DNA from: Streptomyces sp. F001
GTDB lineage: Bacteria; Actinomycetota; Actinomycetes; Streptomycetales; Streptomycetaceae
Direction of reading: 5' to 3'
NCBI RefSeq assembly: GCF_004187715.1
Contig: NZ_QZWF01000005.1
Location: forward strand, 1 to 64,000
Length of the DNA stretch: 64,000 nucleotides
The notes beneath the pieces are model-generated. The model searched no databases. It saw only the letters and a program-made list of their open reading frames with translations, and was not told the origin of the DNA. The translations under genes were made by a program, and so were the position numbers. Positions 25,486-33,830 of the stretch are shown one piece after another (within the stretch, counting starts at the first letter, position 1; each line of letters starts with the position of its first letter).

Positions 25486-26265
25486 TCAGACCCGATCCAC
25501 AAGATCCGCAATGGAGTCCACGACCTCCGACGGCCGGTAAGGGAAGTCCTCGACCTGCTCGGGCCGGGTCAGGCCGGTGAGCACCAGGAACGTCTGCATC
25601 CCGGCCTCCATGCCCGCCAGCACGTCGGTGTCCATACGGTCGCCGATCATGGCGCTGGTCTCGGAGTGGGCGCCGATCGCGTTGAGCCCGGTGCGCATCA
25701 TCAGGGGGTTCGGCTTGCCCGCGAAGTACGGCTTGCGGCCGGTCGCCTTGGTGATCAGCGCGGCGACGGCGCCGGTCGCGGGGAGCGGGCCCTCGGCGGA
25801 GGGGCCGGTCTCGTCCGGGTTGGTGCAGATGAAACGGGCGCCGTCGTTGATGAGCCGGACCGCCTTGGTCATGGCCTCGAAGGAGTACGTGCGGGTCTCG
25901 CCGAGGACGACGTAGTCCGGCTCGTGGTCGGTCAGGATGTAGCCGATGTCGTGCAGCGCGGTGGTCAGACCGGCCTCGCCGATGACGTACGCCGAGCCGT
26001 TCGGCCGCTGGTCGTCCAGGAACTGGGCGGTGGCCAGGGCCGAGGTCCAGATGTTCTCGATCGGCACCTCCAGGCCCATGCGGTTCAGCCGGGCGTGCAG
26101 GTCGCGCGGGGTGTAGATGGAGTTGTTGGTGAGGACCAGGAAGGGCTTTCCGGACTCGCGCAGCTTCTTGATGAAGGCGTCGGCGCCGGGGATCGGTACG
26201 CCCTCGTGGATCAGCACTCCGTCCATGTCGGTGAGCCATGACTCGATGGGCTTGCGGTCTGCCAT
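25486..26265 (-). CDS. HAD-IIA family phosphatase (NagD-like)
   Basis: 259 aa, ATG at 26265. HAD motifs: DMDGVL (13-18) with the nucleophile Asp, VLTNNS, AGKPNP (Lys) and IGDRMDTDV. A class IIA cap lies between motifs. It hydrolyses a small phosphate ester such as a nucleotide or sugar phosphate in the cytosol; substrate unknown. A longer overlapping frame on the same strand lacks these motifs and is a shadow. Confidence 0.88.
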   Translation of the reverse strand: MADRKPIESWLTDMDGVLIHEGVPIPGADAFIKKLRESGKPFLVLTNNSIYTPRDLHARLNRMGLEVPIENIWTSALATAQFLDDQRPNGSAYVIGEAGLTTALHDIGYILTDHEPDYVVLGETRTYSFEAMTKAVRLINDGARFICTNPDETGPSAEGPLPATGAVAALITKATGRKPYFAGKPNPLMMRTGLNAIGAHSETSAMIGDRMDTDVLAGMEAGMQTFLVLTGLTRPEQVEDFPYRPSEVVDSIADLVDRV

Positions 26266-26404
26266 GTGCGTCGATCACTCCTGGCGTGCGTACGAGGATG
26301 AGCGGGGCGCCGGAACCACGGCGTACCGACGCCCCCAGGGTAGTCAGGAGTGGCTGATCCTGACCCCGCCGATCACGACCGGGGCCACGGGACGACGCAG
26401 GTGC

Positions 26405-27190
26405 TCAGCGGCGCCTGCGCACCACCACCAGGGCGCAGCCTGCGGCGACCAGCAGTACGGCGGCAGCGACGAGCGCTCCCCGCGCGGTGCCGAGTCCGGT
26501 ACGGGCGAGCTCGTCGGCGAACGACAGGTGTCCGTCGGGGGCGGTAGTGGATCCGGCGGTTGCGTGGGCGGTGGGCGTGCCGGAGTCGCTACTGGGTCTG
26601 GGTCCGGGTTTGGTTCCGGGGCTGGATTCGGTGTCGGGCTTGGCCTCGACGCGGAAGCGGTAGTCGTTGGACTGACCGACCCAGTCGCCGTCGTTGTCAC
26701 GCCGTTGCACGACCGCGGCGTTCGCGGTGATCTCGTTCGGTACGGCGTCGGAGGTCAGCGCCAGCCGCACCCGCACGGTCAGGGTCCGGCCGGGCGGCAT
26801 GGTGAACCCCGCGAAACCGTCGAAGGCGCCGACCAGCTCGTCCTCGTCGGTCCGCTCGAACCGGACCGGGTGCGGGCGGGCCCCCTCGTAGAACTCCAGC
26901 TTCGGCTGCGTCGGCGTCAGCGTCCGCCCCTTGTCGACGAGGACGACGACCGGGTGGATGCCTGTGCACGTGCGGGCGGTGCTGTTGGTGAGGTCGATGG
27001 ACCAGGTGCCGTGGCCGCCGCCGGCGTCATAGGAATCGGGGCCGCCGTGGATACGGGTGGTGATCGGAAAGTCACGGCCACCGGACCCGGTGGCACAACC
27101 GGGAGCCGACCCGGAATACGCCGGACCGGCAACGAACAGCAGGGCGGCTGAGGCCGCCGTACAGAGGGACACGGGCGTACACAGTCGCAT
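26405..27190 (-). CDS. LAXTG-type sortase-anchored surface protein
   Basis: 261 aa, ATG at 27190. A signal peptide ends near residue 26. A beta-rich domain resembling those of Streptomyces exported proteins is followed by a Pro/Thr/Ser stalk and a sorting signal: LARTG (228-232), a hydrophobic helix and an RRRR tail. LAXTG is the motif preferred by class E sortases, one of which is encoded at 33831. Ligand or adhesive role unknown. Confidence 0.78.
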   Translation of the reverse strand: MRLCTPVSLCTAASAALLFVAGPAYSGSAPGCATGSGGRDFPITTRIHGGPDSYDAGGGHGTWSIDLTNSTARTCTGIHPVVVLVDKGRTLTPTQPKLEFYEGARPHPVRFERTDEDELVGAFDGFAGFTMPPGRTLTVRVRLALTSDAVPNEITANAAVVQRRDNDGDWVGQSNDYRFRVEAKPDTESSPGTKPGPRPSSDSGTPTAHATAGSTTAPDGHLSFADELARTGLGTARGALVAAAVLLVAAGCALVVVRRRR

Positions 27191-27572
27191 GAACACATGA
27201 CCATGCCGGACGACATCCACCCCGGGCCGACGCCACCCCGCAGGACCCGCCGACTCCGCCCGATCAGCGGACGCAGCTGCGGGCAGGCGCACCCGCGCAG
27301 CTGCGGGCGCCCGTACCCGCGCAGCTGCGGGCAGTCGTGCCGTTAGCGCGGCGTAGCTGCGGGCAGTCGTGCCGCCGAGGCGGCAACCCACCCGGCAGCG
27401 GCAGCATCAATCCGCCGCAGCTGCGGGCAGTCGTGCCTCCCCCAGTGCCTTAAGGGCCTGGGGGGGACCCCCAGGGCGGCACGGGTGGGCGATGGGGTCC
27501 CCCCGCTCGAGCGAAGCCGAGAGCGGGGGAGGCACCCCGCAACGCGGGCAACCAAACCGCCCCAACGCTCCT
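27191..27572. repeat. Non-coding repeat region with GCAGCTGCGGGC copies and stacked hairpins
   Basis: No gene. Five copies of GCAGCTGCGGGC (one with GTAGC) begin at 27273, 27297, 27321, 27353 and 27417, three of them followed by AGTCGTGCC. Between 27437 and 27530 there are G/C hairpins, including CCCCGCTC and GAGCGGGG around GAGCGAAGCCGA (27501-27528). The last motif recurs inside the element at 31350. These look like dispersed Streptomyces repeats that collect downstream of genes. Confidence 0.7.
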
Positions 27573-28740
27573 TCAGCGGAGCGCAGCGGCACCCGCCAGC
27601 GCCGGCGAGCGAAAACCCCCGACGCCCCCTACCCGTCCACCCGCCCGAACAACGGCCCAGCAGCAACTGCGCCGCCCCCTCCGCAACCCCCCGCACGCCC
27701 CCGGCCGCCAGCCGAACCGGCACAGCTCCTCCCCTGTACGCCGAGCCCGCTCCTCCAACACCCCCGCAACCCCCGCACGAACCGCTCCGGCTCCCCGGCG
27801 ACAACCCGCCACCCAACAAAATGAAGTCGATTCGAGCAGCGCAAACAAGATTTCCCGCCCCCACCCCCAACACCCGCGCCGCCTCCTCCACATCCCCCCG
27901 CCCCACAGCATCGAGACACAACGCCTCGACGCACCCCCGGTTCCCGCAACTGCACAGCGGCCCGTCCAGCTGAACCACCTGATGCCCGAACTCCCCCGCC
28001 CCGGTACGGGCCCCCCGATGCACCGCACCCCCGATCACCAGCCCCCCACCAAGCCCCGCCCCGAAGTGCAGATACGCGAACGACCCACCTTCACCCCGAC
28101 CGCAAGCCCCAGCGCCGCCGCATTGGTGTCCTTGTCGACGACAACCGGCACCCCGAGCTGCAACGCCAGCACGTCCCGCAGCGGAAACCCGTCCCACTCC
28201 GGGAACCCGGTGACCCGGTGCAACACACCACGGACGTGATCGAGCGGCCCGGGCAGCGCGACACCGACCCCGAGGACCGTCTCCAACGGCCGTTCCGCCA
28301 GCAGCGCGCTCACCTCCCGGACCACCCCACGAGCACGGCCTCCGCCCCCGCCCCCAGGTCCAGCGGAGCGCTCCGCTCCGCGACCACCGCCCCCGCCAGA
28401 TCCACGAGCACCGCCCGCAGCTCGTCCGGTCGAGATGCACCCCCACCGCATGCCCGGCCCCCGGCACGAGCCGCAGCACCGTACGCGGCTTGCCCCCGGT
28501 CGACACCAGCCGCCCGGCCTCCGTCGCCAGCCCGTCGGCCCGCAGCCGGGCGGTGATCTTGCTGACGGCCTGTGGGGTCAGCCCGGTCCGCTCGGCCAGC
28601 TCGAGCCGGCTGATGCCGTCCTGCCCGGCGCGCCGCAGCAGGCCGAGGACGAGCGCCGTGTTGTGACTGCGCAACGCCAGCAGATTCGCGCCCGCCGCCC
28701 GCACCGAACCCCCCGTGGTCGTCCTGTTCACGCCACCCAT
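27573..28740 (-). pseudogene. ROK-family regulator, decayed
   Basis: From the ATG at 28740 about 100 residues are intact: winged helix (SRLELAERTGLTPQAVSKI) and the start of the sugar-kinase-like domain (AVGVHLDR). The reading then jumps frame repeatedly: ELRAVLVDLAGAVV, then VVVDKDTNAAALG, then LHFGAGLGGGLVIGG with the zinc motif CSCGNRGCVEA, then VLEERARRTGEELCRF, all recognisable ROK pieces in different frames. The first break (near 28430) is explained by loss of one G in a GGG run. At least five shifts make a functional protein unlikely. A well-formed operator remains upstream. Confidence 0.85.
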
Positions 28741-28753
28741 TCTCCTCACCGCT

Positions 28754-28784
28754 TGCACTTTGGCAACAGCGTTGCGAAAGTGGA
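28754..28784. promoter_or_regulatory. Operator-like inverted repeat between the ROK pseudogene and the oxidoreductase
   Basis: ACTTTGGCAAC-AGC-GTTGCGAAAGT (28757-28781) has 11-bp arms with one mismatch, extending outward by a further C-G and T-A pair. It lies between the divergent starts at 28740 and 28788, as expected for a ROK repressor operator, and ends four bases before the oxidoreductase ATG. Confidence 0.75.
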
Positions 28785-28787
28785 CCC

Positions 28788-29876
28788 ATGACCGGACGCA
28801 TCACTGGAACGACGGGTACCCCCCTCCGGGTCGGCCTCATCGGCTACGGCCTCGCGGGCTCCGTCTTCCACGCCCCCCTGATCGCCACGACCGAGGGCCT
28901 CGCCCTCGACACGGTGGTCACCTCGAACCCCGAGCGGCAGGAGCAGGCCCGCGCCGATTTCCCGGACGTACGGGTCGCCGCCACGGCGGAGGAGCTGTTC
29001 GACCGGGCCGACGAGCTGGACCTGATCGTCATCGCCTCCCCGAACCGGACGCACGTCCCGCTCGCCACCGCCGCCCTGAAGGCCGGTCTCCCGGTCGTCG
29101 TCGACAAGCCGATCGCGGGCACCGCGGCCGAGGCACGCGAACTGGCCGCGCTGGCCGAGGAACGCGGCCTGCTGCTCTCCGTCTTCCAGAACCGCCGCTG
29201 GGACAACGACTTCCTCACTTTGCGCAAGCTGCTCGCCGAGGGCGCGCTGGGTGACGTATGGCGCTTCGAGTCCCGCTTCGAGCGGTGGCGGCCGCAGCCG
29301 AAGGGCGGCTGGCGGGAGTCCGGTGACCCGGCGGAGATCGGAGGTCTCCTCTACGACCTCGGCAGCCATGTCGTCGACCAGGCGCTGGTCCTGTTCGGCC
29401 CGGCGGCCTCGGTGTACGCCGAGTCGGACATCCGCCGGCCCGGCGCGGAGACGGACGACGACACGTTCATTGCGATCACGCACACCAGCGGCGTCCGTTC
29501 CCACCTCTACGTCTCCGCGACGACCGCCCAACTCGGCCCGCGTTTCCGGGTGCTGGGCTCGCAGGCCGGATACGTGAAGTACGGCCTGGACCCGCAGGAG
29601 GCGGCCCTCAAGGACGGGCAGCGCCCCGGCCCCGGCTGGGGCGAGGAGCCCGAGTCGCTGTGGGGCCGTATCGGCTCCGGCGAATCCCCGCTGACCGGCG
29701 GCGGCCGGCCCGAGCCCACCCTGCCCGGCGACTACCCCGCGTACTACGCCGCGGTGGCCGCCGCCCTGCGCGACGGCGCTGCCAACCCGGTGACCGCCCT
29801 GGAGGCGGCCGCCGCCCTCGACGTACTGGAAGCGGCCCGCCGTTCGGCCCGAGACAGAGTGACGGTGACCCTGTGA
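28788..29876 (+). CDS. Gfo/Idh/MocA-family oxidoreductase
   Basis: 362 aa, ATG at 28788. N-terminal Rossmann domain with GLIGYGLAGSVFHAPL, a VVDKPIAGT motif (catalytic-type Lys) and the C-terminal alpha/beta domain with GGLLYDLGSHVVDQAL. It should oxidise or reduce a sugar or inositol-like compound with NAD(P). Its promoter carries the ROK-type operator. Its stop overlaps the next start as GTGA. Confidence 0.87.
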   Translation: MTGRITGTTGTPLRVGLIGYGLAGSVFHAPLIATTEGLALDTVVTSNPERQEQARADFPDVRVAATAEELFDRADELDLIVIASPNRTHVPLATAALKAGLPVVVDKPIAGTAAEARELAALAEERGLLLSVFQNRRWDNDFLTLRKLLAEGALGDVWRFESRFERWRPQPKGGWRESGDPAEIGGLLYDLGSHVVDQALVLFGPAASVYAESDIRRPGAETDDDTFIAITHTSGVRSHLYVSATTAQLGPRFRVLGSQAGYVKYGLDPQEAALKDGQRPGPGWGEEPESLWGRIGSGESPLTGGGRPEPTLPGDYPAYYAAVAAALRDGAANPVTALEAAAALDVLEAARRSARDRVTVTL

Positions 29877-30388
29877 CGAACTCGCACAAGCCCGCGATGA
29901 CCCCGAAGGTCACTCCGGAACTGACGCCCACCGTCGAGGAGTTGGAGGCGCAGGAACGCCGTCTGGTGTTCCGCGGGTTCACCCACGACGACGCCTGGGC
30001 GCTCGGCTCGCTGCTGGTGGAGCTGGCCCGGGAACGGCAGGCCCCGGTCGCCATCGACATCCGCCGGGCCGGCCAGCAGCTCTTCCACGCGGCCCTGCCC
30101 GGCTCCACCCCGGACAACGACGCCTGGATCGACCGTAAGCGCCGGGTCGTGGAGCGCTACGGCTCCGCCTCCTACCTCGTCGGCGCCCGCTGCCGCGCCA
30201 AGGGCACGACGTTCGAGGAGTCCTCCCGCCTGGACCCGGACGCGTACGCCGCCCACGGGGGCTCCTTCCCGATCATCGTGGAGGGCGCCGGCGTGATCGG
30301 CACGGTGACGGTGTCCGGCCTGCCGCAGCTGCAGGACCACCGGTTCGTGGTGGAGGCGCTGGAGCACTACCTGGGCGACCAGGTCTGA
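29873..30388 (+). CDS. UPF0303 / HbpS-like heme-degrading-domain protein
   Basis: 171 aa from a GTG that overlaps the oxidoreductase stop; ATG 29897 is an alternative. It is a GlcG/HbpS-type alpha-beta domain with AIDIRRAGQQLFHAAL, AYAAHGGSFPI and GVIGTVTVSGLPQLQDH. Family members bind heme or act as small-molecule co-factors. No signal peptide is present, so it should be cytosolic. Co-translated with the oxidoreductase and probably in the same pathway. Confidence 0.8.
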   Translation: MTNSHKPAMTPKVTPELTPTVEELEAQERRLVFRGFTHDDAWALGSLLVELARERQAPVAIDIRRAGQQLFHAALPGSTPDNDAWIDRKRRVVERYGSASYLVGARCRAKGTTFEESSRLDPDAYAAHGGSFPIIVEGAGVIGTVTVSGLPQLQDHRFVVEALEHYLGDQV

Positions 30389-30477
30389 CACCCGTCCGGC
30401 GGGATTAACGCGAGCGGTCCTCCGGTTGGCACTACCGTCACCAGCACCAGCCGTCACAGCCGGAGGGACCGCAACCG

Positions 30478-31353
30478 ATGAACGACGTCGCAGCCACCGT
30501 GAAGCAGAAGGTGGGCCGGTACGGCATCTGGAGCATCGGCCTGCGCTCGGAGGACCCGGACCGGCGCGGCGAGCTCGCCGAGGCCGCCGCCGAACTGGAG
30601 GAACTCGGTTACGGCGCCCTGTGGCTGGGCGGCAACAGCACCGCCCGCAACGCCGCTCCGCTCATCGGGGCGACGTCGAGGATCGTCGTGGGGACCAGCA
30701 TCCAGAGCATCTGGCAGCAGGAGGCCGTCGACAGCGCGGCGGCCTACGCCGACCTCGAGTCGGCCCACCCCGGCCGCTTCGTGCTGGGCCTCGGCGTCAG
30801 CCACGCCAAGCTCGCCGAGCAGTACCGCCGCCCGTACTCGTCGCTGGTCGCCTACCTCGACGCCCTGGACACCGCCGGAGTGCCGGCGGGCCGTCGCGTC
30901 CTGGCAGCGCTGGGCCCGAAGACACTGGAGCTGGCCCGCGACCGGGCGGCCGGCGCGATCCCGTACCTCGTCACGGCGGAACACACGGCCCGGGCCCGCG
31001 AGATCCTGGGCGAAGGCCCGCTGCTGGCCCCGGAGTTGAAGGTCGTCCTGGAGACGGACCCGTCCCGCGCCCGCACCCTGGCCCGCGGCTACCTCGCCAT
31101 GTACCTCGCCCTGCCGAACTACACCAACAACTTCCTCCGCCACGGCTTCACCGAGGCCGACTTCACGGACGGCGGCAGCGACCGCCTCATCGACGCGGTG
31201 TTCGCCTGGGGAGACGAGGACCGCATCCTGGACCGCATCAAGACCTTCCAGCAGGCGGGCGCGGACCATGTGGCGCTCCAGGTGGTCGCCGGCGGCCCCA
31301 GTGACGCCCTGCCGCGGGAGGAGTGGCGCAGGCTGGCCGGCCTGCTGGGCTAG
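30478..31353 (+). CDS. F420-dependent LLM-class oxidoreductase (TIGR03620-like)
   Basis: 291 aa, ATG at 30478 with GGAGGG upstream. A luciferase-like barrel with RYGIWSIGLRSEDP near the start and GRFVLGLGVSHAKLAEQY, as in the probable F420-dependent group. It is cytosolic with unknown substrate. The TAG stop lies inside the inverted-repeat end of a mobile-like element starting at 31350, so the natural C-terminus may have been altered slightly by the insertion. Confidence 0.83.
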   Translation: MNDVAATVKQKVGRYGIWSIGLRSEDPDRRGELAEAAAELEELGYGALWLGGNSTARNAAPLIGATSRIVVGTSIQSIWQQEAVDSAAAYADLESAHPGRFVLGLGVSHAKLAEQYRRPYSSLVAYLDALDTAGVPAGRRVLAALGPKTLELARDRAAGAIPYLVTAEHTARAREILGEGPLLAPELKVVLETDPSRARTLARGYLAMYLALPNYTNNFLRHGFTEADFTDGGSDRLIDAVFAWGDEDRILDRIKTFQQAGADHVALQVVAGGPSDALPREEWRRLAGLLG

Positions 31354-31576
31354 GGCCTGTCCGGCGGATCAGGCCGGCTCCAACGGGCGGTGACTGATCG
31401 GCGCAGGTGAGCGGGGCCTGGTGCGTCCAGCTGCAAGGCGGAGGAGGGAGTCGATGCGGAGCATCGGCGACCGACGACAACGCCGGTGGGGGCACCGCCC
31501 GCTCGAGCGAAGCCGAGAGTGGGGGAGGGCGTGCCAGGCCCCGCGATTCCGGCATGATCCGCCGGACAGGCCCTAG
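31350..31576. mobile_element. MITE-like element with 22-bp perfect terminal inverted repeats
   Basis: Ends are CTAGGGCCTGTCCGGCGGAT plus CA at 31350-31371 and the exact reverse complement at 31555-31576. The 183-base interior has no gene and contains a second copy (31498-31525) of the hairpin repeat GCTCGAGCGAAGCCGAGAG also found at 27501. Non-coding interior, perfect terminal repeats and a CTAG boundary fit a miniature element mobilised by an IS5-type transposase, a group known in Streptomyces to target CTAG. It lies between the F420 gene stop and the FAH gene stop. Confidence 0.78.
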
Positions 31577-31581
31577 GCCCG

Positions 31582-32439
31582 TCAGGCGTCCTTGAACTCC
31601 TGCCGCTGCCGCCCCAGCCCCTCGATCTCCAGCTCCACCACATCCCCGGCCCGCAGATACGGCTTCGGCTCCGGCTGCCCCAACGCAACCCCCGCCGGCG
31701 TCCCCGTGTTGATGACATCACCGGGATGCAGCGTCATGAACTGGCTGACGTAGCGCACGACCTCCCCCACGGAGAAGATCTGCTCGCCCGTCGTCCCGTC
31801 CTGCTTCAGCTCCCCGTTGACCCACAGCCGCAGCGCCAGCTTCTGCGGATCCGGCACCTCGTCCGCCGTCACCAGCCACGGGCCCAGCGGATTGAACGTC
31901 TCGCAGTTCTTGCCCTTGTCCCAGGTCCCGCCCCGCTCGATCTGGAACTCCCGCTCGGAGACGTCATGGGCCACCGCGTACCCGGCGACATGCGCGAGCC
32001 CGTCCTCCACCGACTCCAGATAGCGAGCCGTACGTCCGATGACGACCGCCAGCTCCACCTCCCAGTCGGTCTTGCTGGACCCGCGCGGCACGAGGACCGT
32101 GTCGTTGGGCCCGACCACCGTGTCCGCGGCCTTGAAGAAGATCACCGGCTCGGCGGGCGGCTCGGCGCCGGTCTCGCGGGCGTGGTCGTGGTAGTTCAGC
32201 CCGATGCACACGATCTTGCCGATCCGCCCCAGCGGCGGCCCGATCCGCAGCCCCGACGCGTCCAGCGCGGGCAGCTCCCCGGCGTCGGCGGCGGCCCGGA
32301 TCCGGCCGAGCGACGCCTCGTCGGCGAGCAGCGCCCCGTCGATGTCCGGCACGAGGCCCGACAGGTCCCGCAGCACCCCCTCGGCGTCGAGCAGCGCGGG
32401 CCGCTCGGCCCCGGCCGTACCGACTCGCAGCAGCTTCAT
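31582..32439 (-). CDS. Fumarylacetoacetate hydrolase-family enzyme
   Basis: 285 aa, ATG at 32439 with GGGAG upstream. FAH fold with IGKIVCIGLNYHDHARETG, the metal-binding pattern DWEVELAVVIG and the late motif HPGDVINTGTPAGVALG. Such enzymes hydrolyse C-C bonds or decarboxylate or hydrate acyl-pyruvates. Its stop is five bases from the MITE-like element. TCCTCC/GGAGGA half-sites lie in its promoter. Confidence 0.88.
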   Translation of the reverse strand: MKLLRVGTAGAERPALLDAEGVLRDLSGLVPDIDGALLADEASLGRIRAAADAGELPALDASGLRIGPPLGRIGKIVCIGLNYHDHARETGAEPPAEPVIFFKAADTVVGPNDTVLVPRGSSKTDWEVELAVVIGRTARYLESVEDGLAHVAGYAVAHDVSEREFQIERGGTWDKGKNCETFNPLGPWLVTADEVPDPQKLALRLWVNGELKQDGTTGEQIFSVGEVVRYVSQFMTLHPGDVINTGTPAGVALGQPEPKPYLRAGDVVELEIEGLGRQRQEFKDA

Positions 32440-32466
32440 GAGCACAATCTCCCTCGATCGTGGGCG

Positions 32467-32533
32467 GTCCTCCGATCGACCGCGGCCCGGGTGCGGCGGG
32501 AAACGCAGCCATCGGAGGACTGGTTGATCCTCC
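32467..32533. promoter_or_regulatory. TCCTCC/GGAGGA operator cluster upstream of the FAH gene
   Basis: GTCCTCCGAT at 32467-32476 is repeated exactly inverted at 32511-32520; the second arm also forms GGAGGA-N8-TCCTCC at 32514-32533. Three half-sites within 67 bases upstream of the minus-strand FAH gene suggest a regulator site, plausibly of GntR or IclR type. Confidence 0.55.
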
Positions 32534-32621
32534 AAGGTCGAGGTGCAGTCCGCAAGACCTGGTTCAGGTACTGGACCGTAAGGTGCCGAGCGCAGCGGTA
32601 CTCACCGATGCTCACCGGCAC

Positions 32622-33333
32622 TCACCGATACAGCACCGCCCGTTCCACCGCGCTCCACGTCGCGCTGGTCACCACGTACAGCGCGGCGGCCAACGGCACC
32701 ACCGCCACGGTCACGAGCGTGAAGAACGACATGAACGGCATGACCTTGGTGACCGCCCCCAGCCCGGGCACCTGCTCACCGTCAGCCACCGGCACAGGGG
32801 CGTTGGCGGCCATCATCCGCTTCGTACGGCGGTAGTTGAACACGGCGACGACCGTGACGACGGCGAACAGCCCGCCGTACACCAGCCCCGCCGCCGAACA
32901 CCCCGCCGTCACCCAGGGCGTCCACCCAGCGATGACCGAGCGGCGCGGCCAGCAGCTCATGCGTGAGCAGTTCGTTCGCCTCGCCGCCGATCATCGGGTT
33001 CGAGAACAGGTGGTAGAGCAGAAAGAAGGCCGGCAACTGAAGCAGCCCGGGCAGACACCCGGCCAGCGGCGACACCTTCTCCTTCGCATGCAGTTCCAGC
33101 ACGGCCTGCTGCAGCCGCTCGGGATTCTTCCCGTACTTCTTCCGCAGCTCGGCGATCTTCGGCTGCAACTCCGTCCGCGCCTTCTGCCCGCGCGCCGCCG
33201 CCCGGGACAGCGGATGCACCAACAGGCGTACGAACGCGGTGAACAGAACGATCGCGGCGGCGGCCGCGGAGGAGTGGAAAAGCGGCTGAAGCAGATCGGC
33301 GAGCTGCTCCACCAGGTTGGCGAAAACGGACAT
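32622..33333 (-). pseudogene. YidC/Oxa1-family membrane insertase paralogue, frameshifted
   Basis: ATG at 33333. The first frame gives the N-terminal helix, the conserved cytosolic region (ELQPKIAELRKKYGKNPERL) and LAGCLPGLLQLPAFFLLY up to ALGDGGVFG. The protein then continues in another frame (AAGLVYGGLFAVVTVVAVF, then KVMPFMSFFTLV) to the stop at 32622. The shift lies near 32888-32897 in a GCGGCGGGG run. The product would lack its last helices. A second YidC of this kind is not the housekeeping copy, so loss may be tolerated; a base-calling error is also possible. Confidence 0.8.
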
Positions 33334-33422
33334 GGGTGAGCCCTCCGTCGGGGTCTCGTCGTGCCGGGTCAGTGGGATGGCGGCATGACGACCCGCGCCG
33401 GGGCGCTTACGCGGGGTGCGCC

Positions 33423-33734
33423 CTACGCGACGGCCGTCGGGAGGGCGTGTCCGGGCGCTCGGGGTCGGGTGCGGCCCTTGGCGTCGGGATCTCGCTGCGG
33501 CAGGAACGCCGTACGCCGGGCACGGTCACGAATCGCCGTACGCACCCGTGTGGGCGGCACGGCGGGCGCGCAGCGCGCGGCAATGAGCGAGCAGACAGTG
33601 AGCGCGGAACCGGCCGCGGCGGTGGCGGCGAGCGCGACGGTGGCCGAGAGGCTGCCGGCGTCCAGCAGCGCGAACTGGAGAATCAGGAACAGGGGGAGAG
33701 CGATGGGGCGTGGACCGGCCCAGTTGCGGATCAC
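33423..33734 (-). CDS. DUF6412-like small membrane protein
   Basis: 103 aa, GTG at 33734 with GGAGGGGG upstream. Two hydrophobic segments (about 9-26 and 30-52) are followed by a basic tail. It resembles the small DUF6412 proteins that accompany YidC-like genes in Streptomyces, and here too it sits just upstream of one. Function unknown. Confidence 0.6.
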   Translation of the reverse strand: MIRNWAGPRPIALPLFLILQFALLDAGSLSATVALAATAAAGSALTVCSLIAARCAPAVPPTRVRTAIRDRARRTAFLPQRDPDAKGRTRPRAPGHALPTAVA

Positions 33735-33830
33735 CGGCGTCCCCCTCCCCCTCGTACTACTGCTGTCCCTGCCGTCGGTTATACAGGATCCGTCTCGCCC
33801 TCGCCGTGTCGGCCATCGGTGTCCGTCTCC

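Noticed and set aside
25469..26278. 269-codon minus-strand frame overlapping the HAD gene
   Set aside because: Another frame of the same strand; the HAD motifs are all in the frame starting at 26265.
27191..27572. CRISPR array
   Set aside because: The GCAGCTGCGGGC copies are short, unevenly spaced and without unique spacers of constant length; no cas genes are near.
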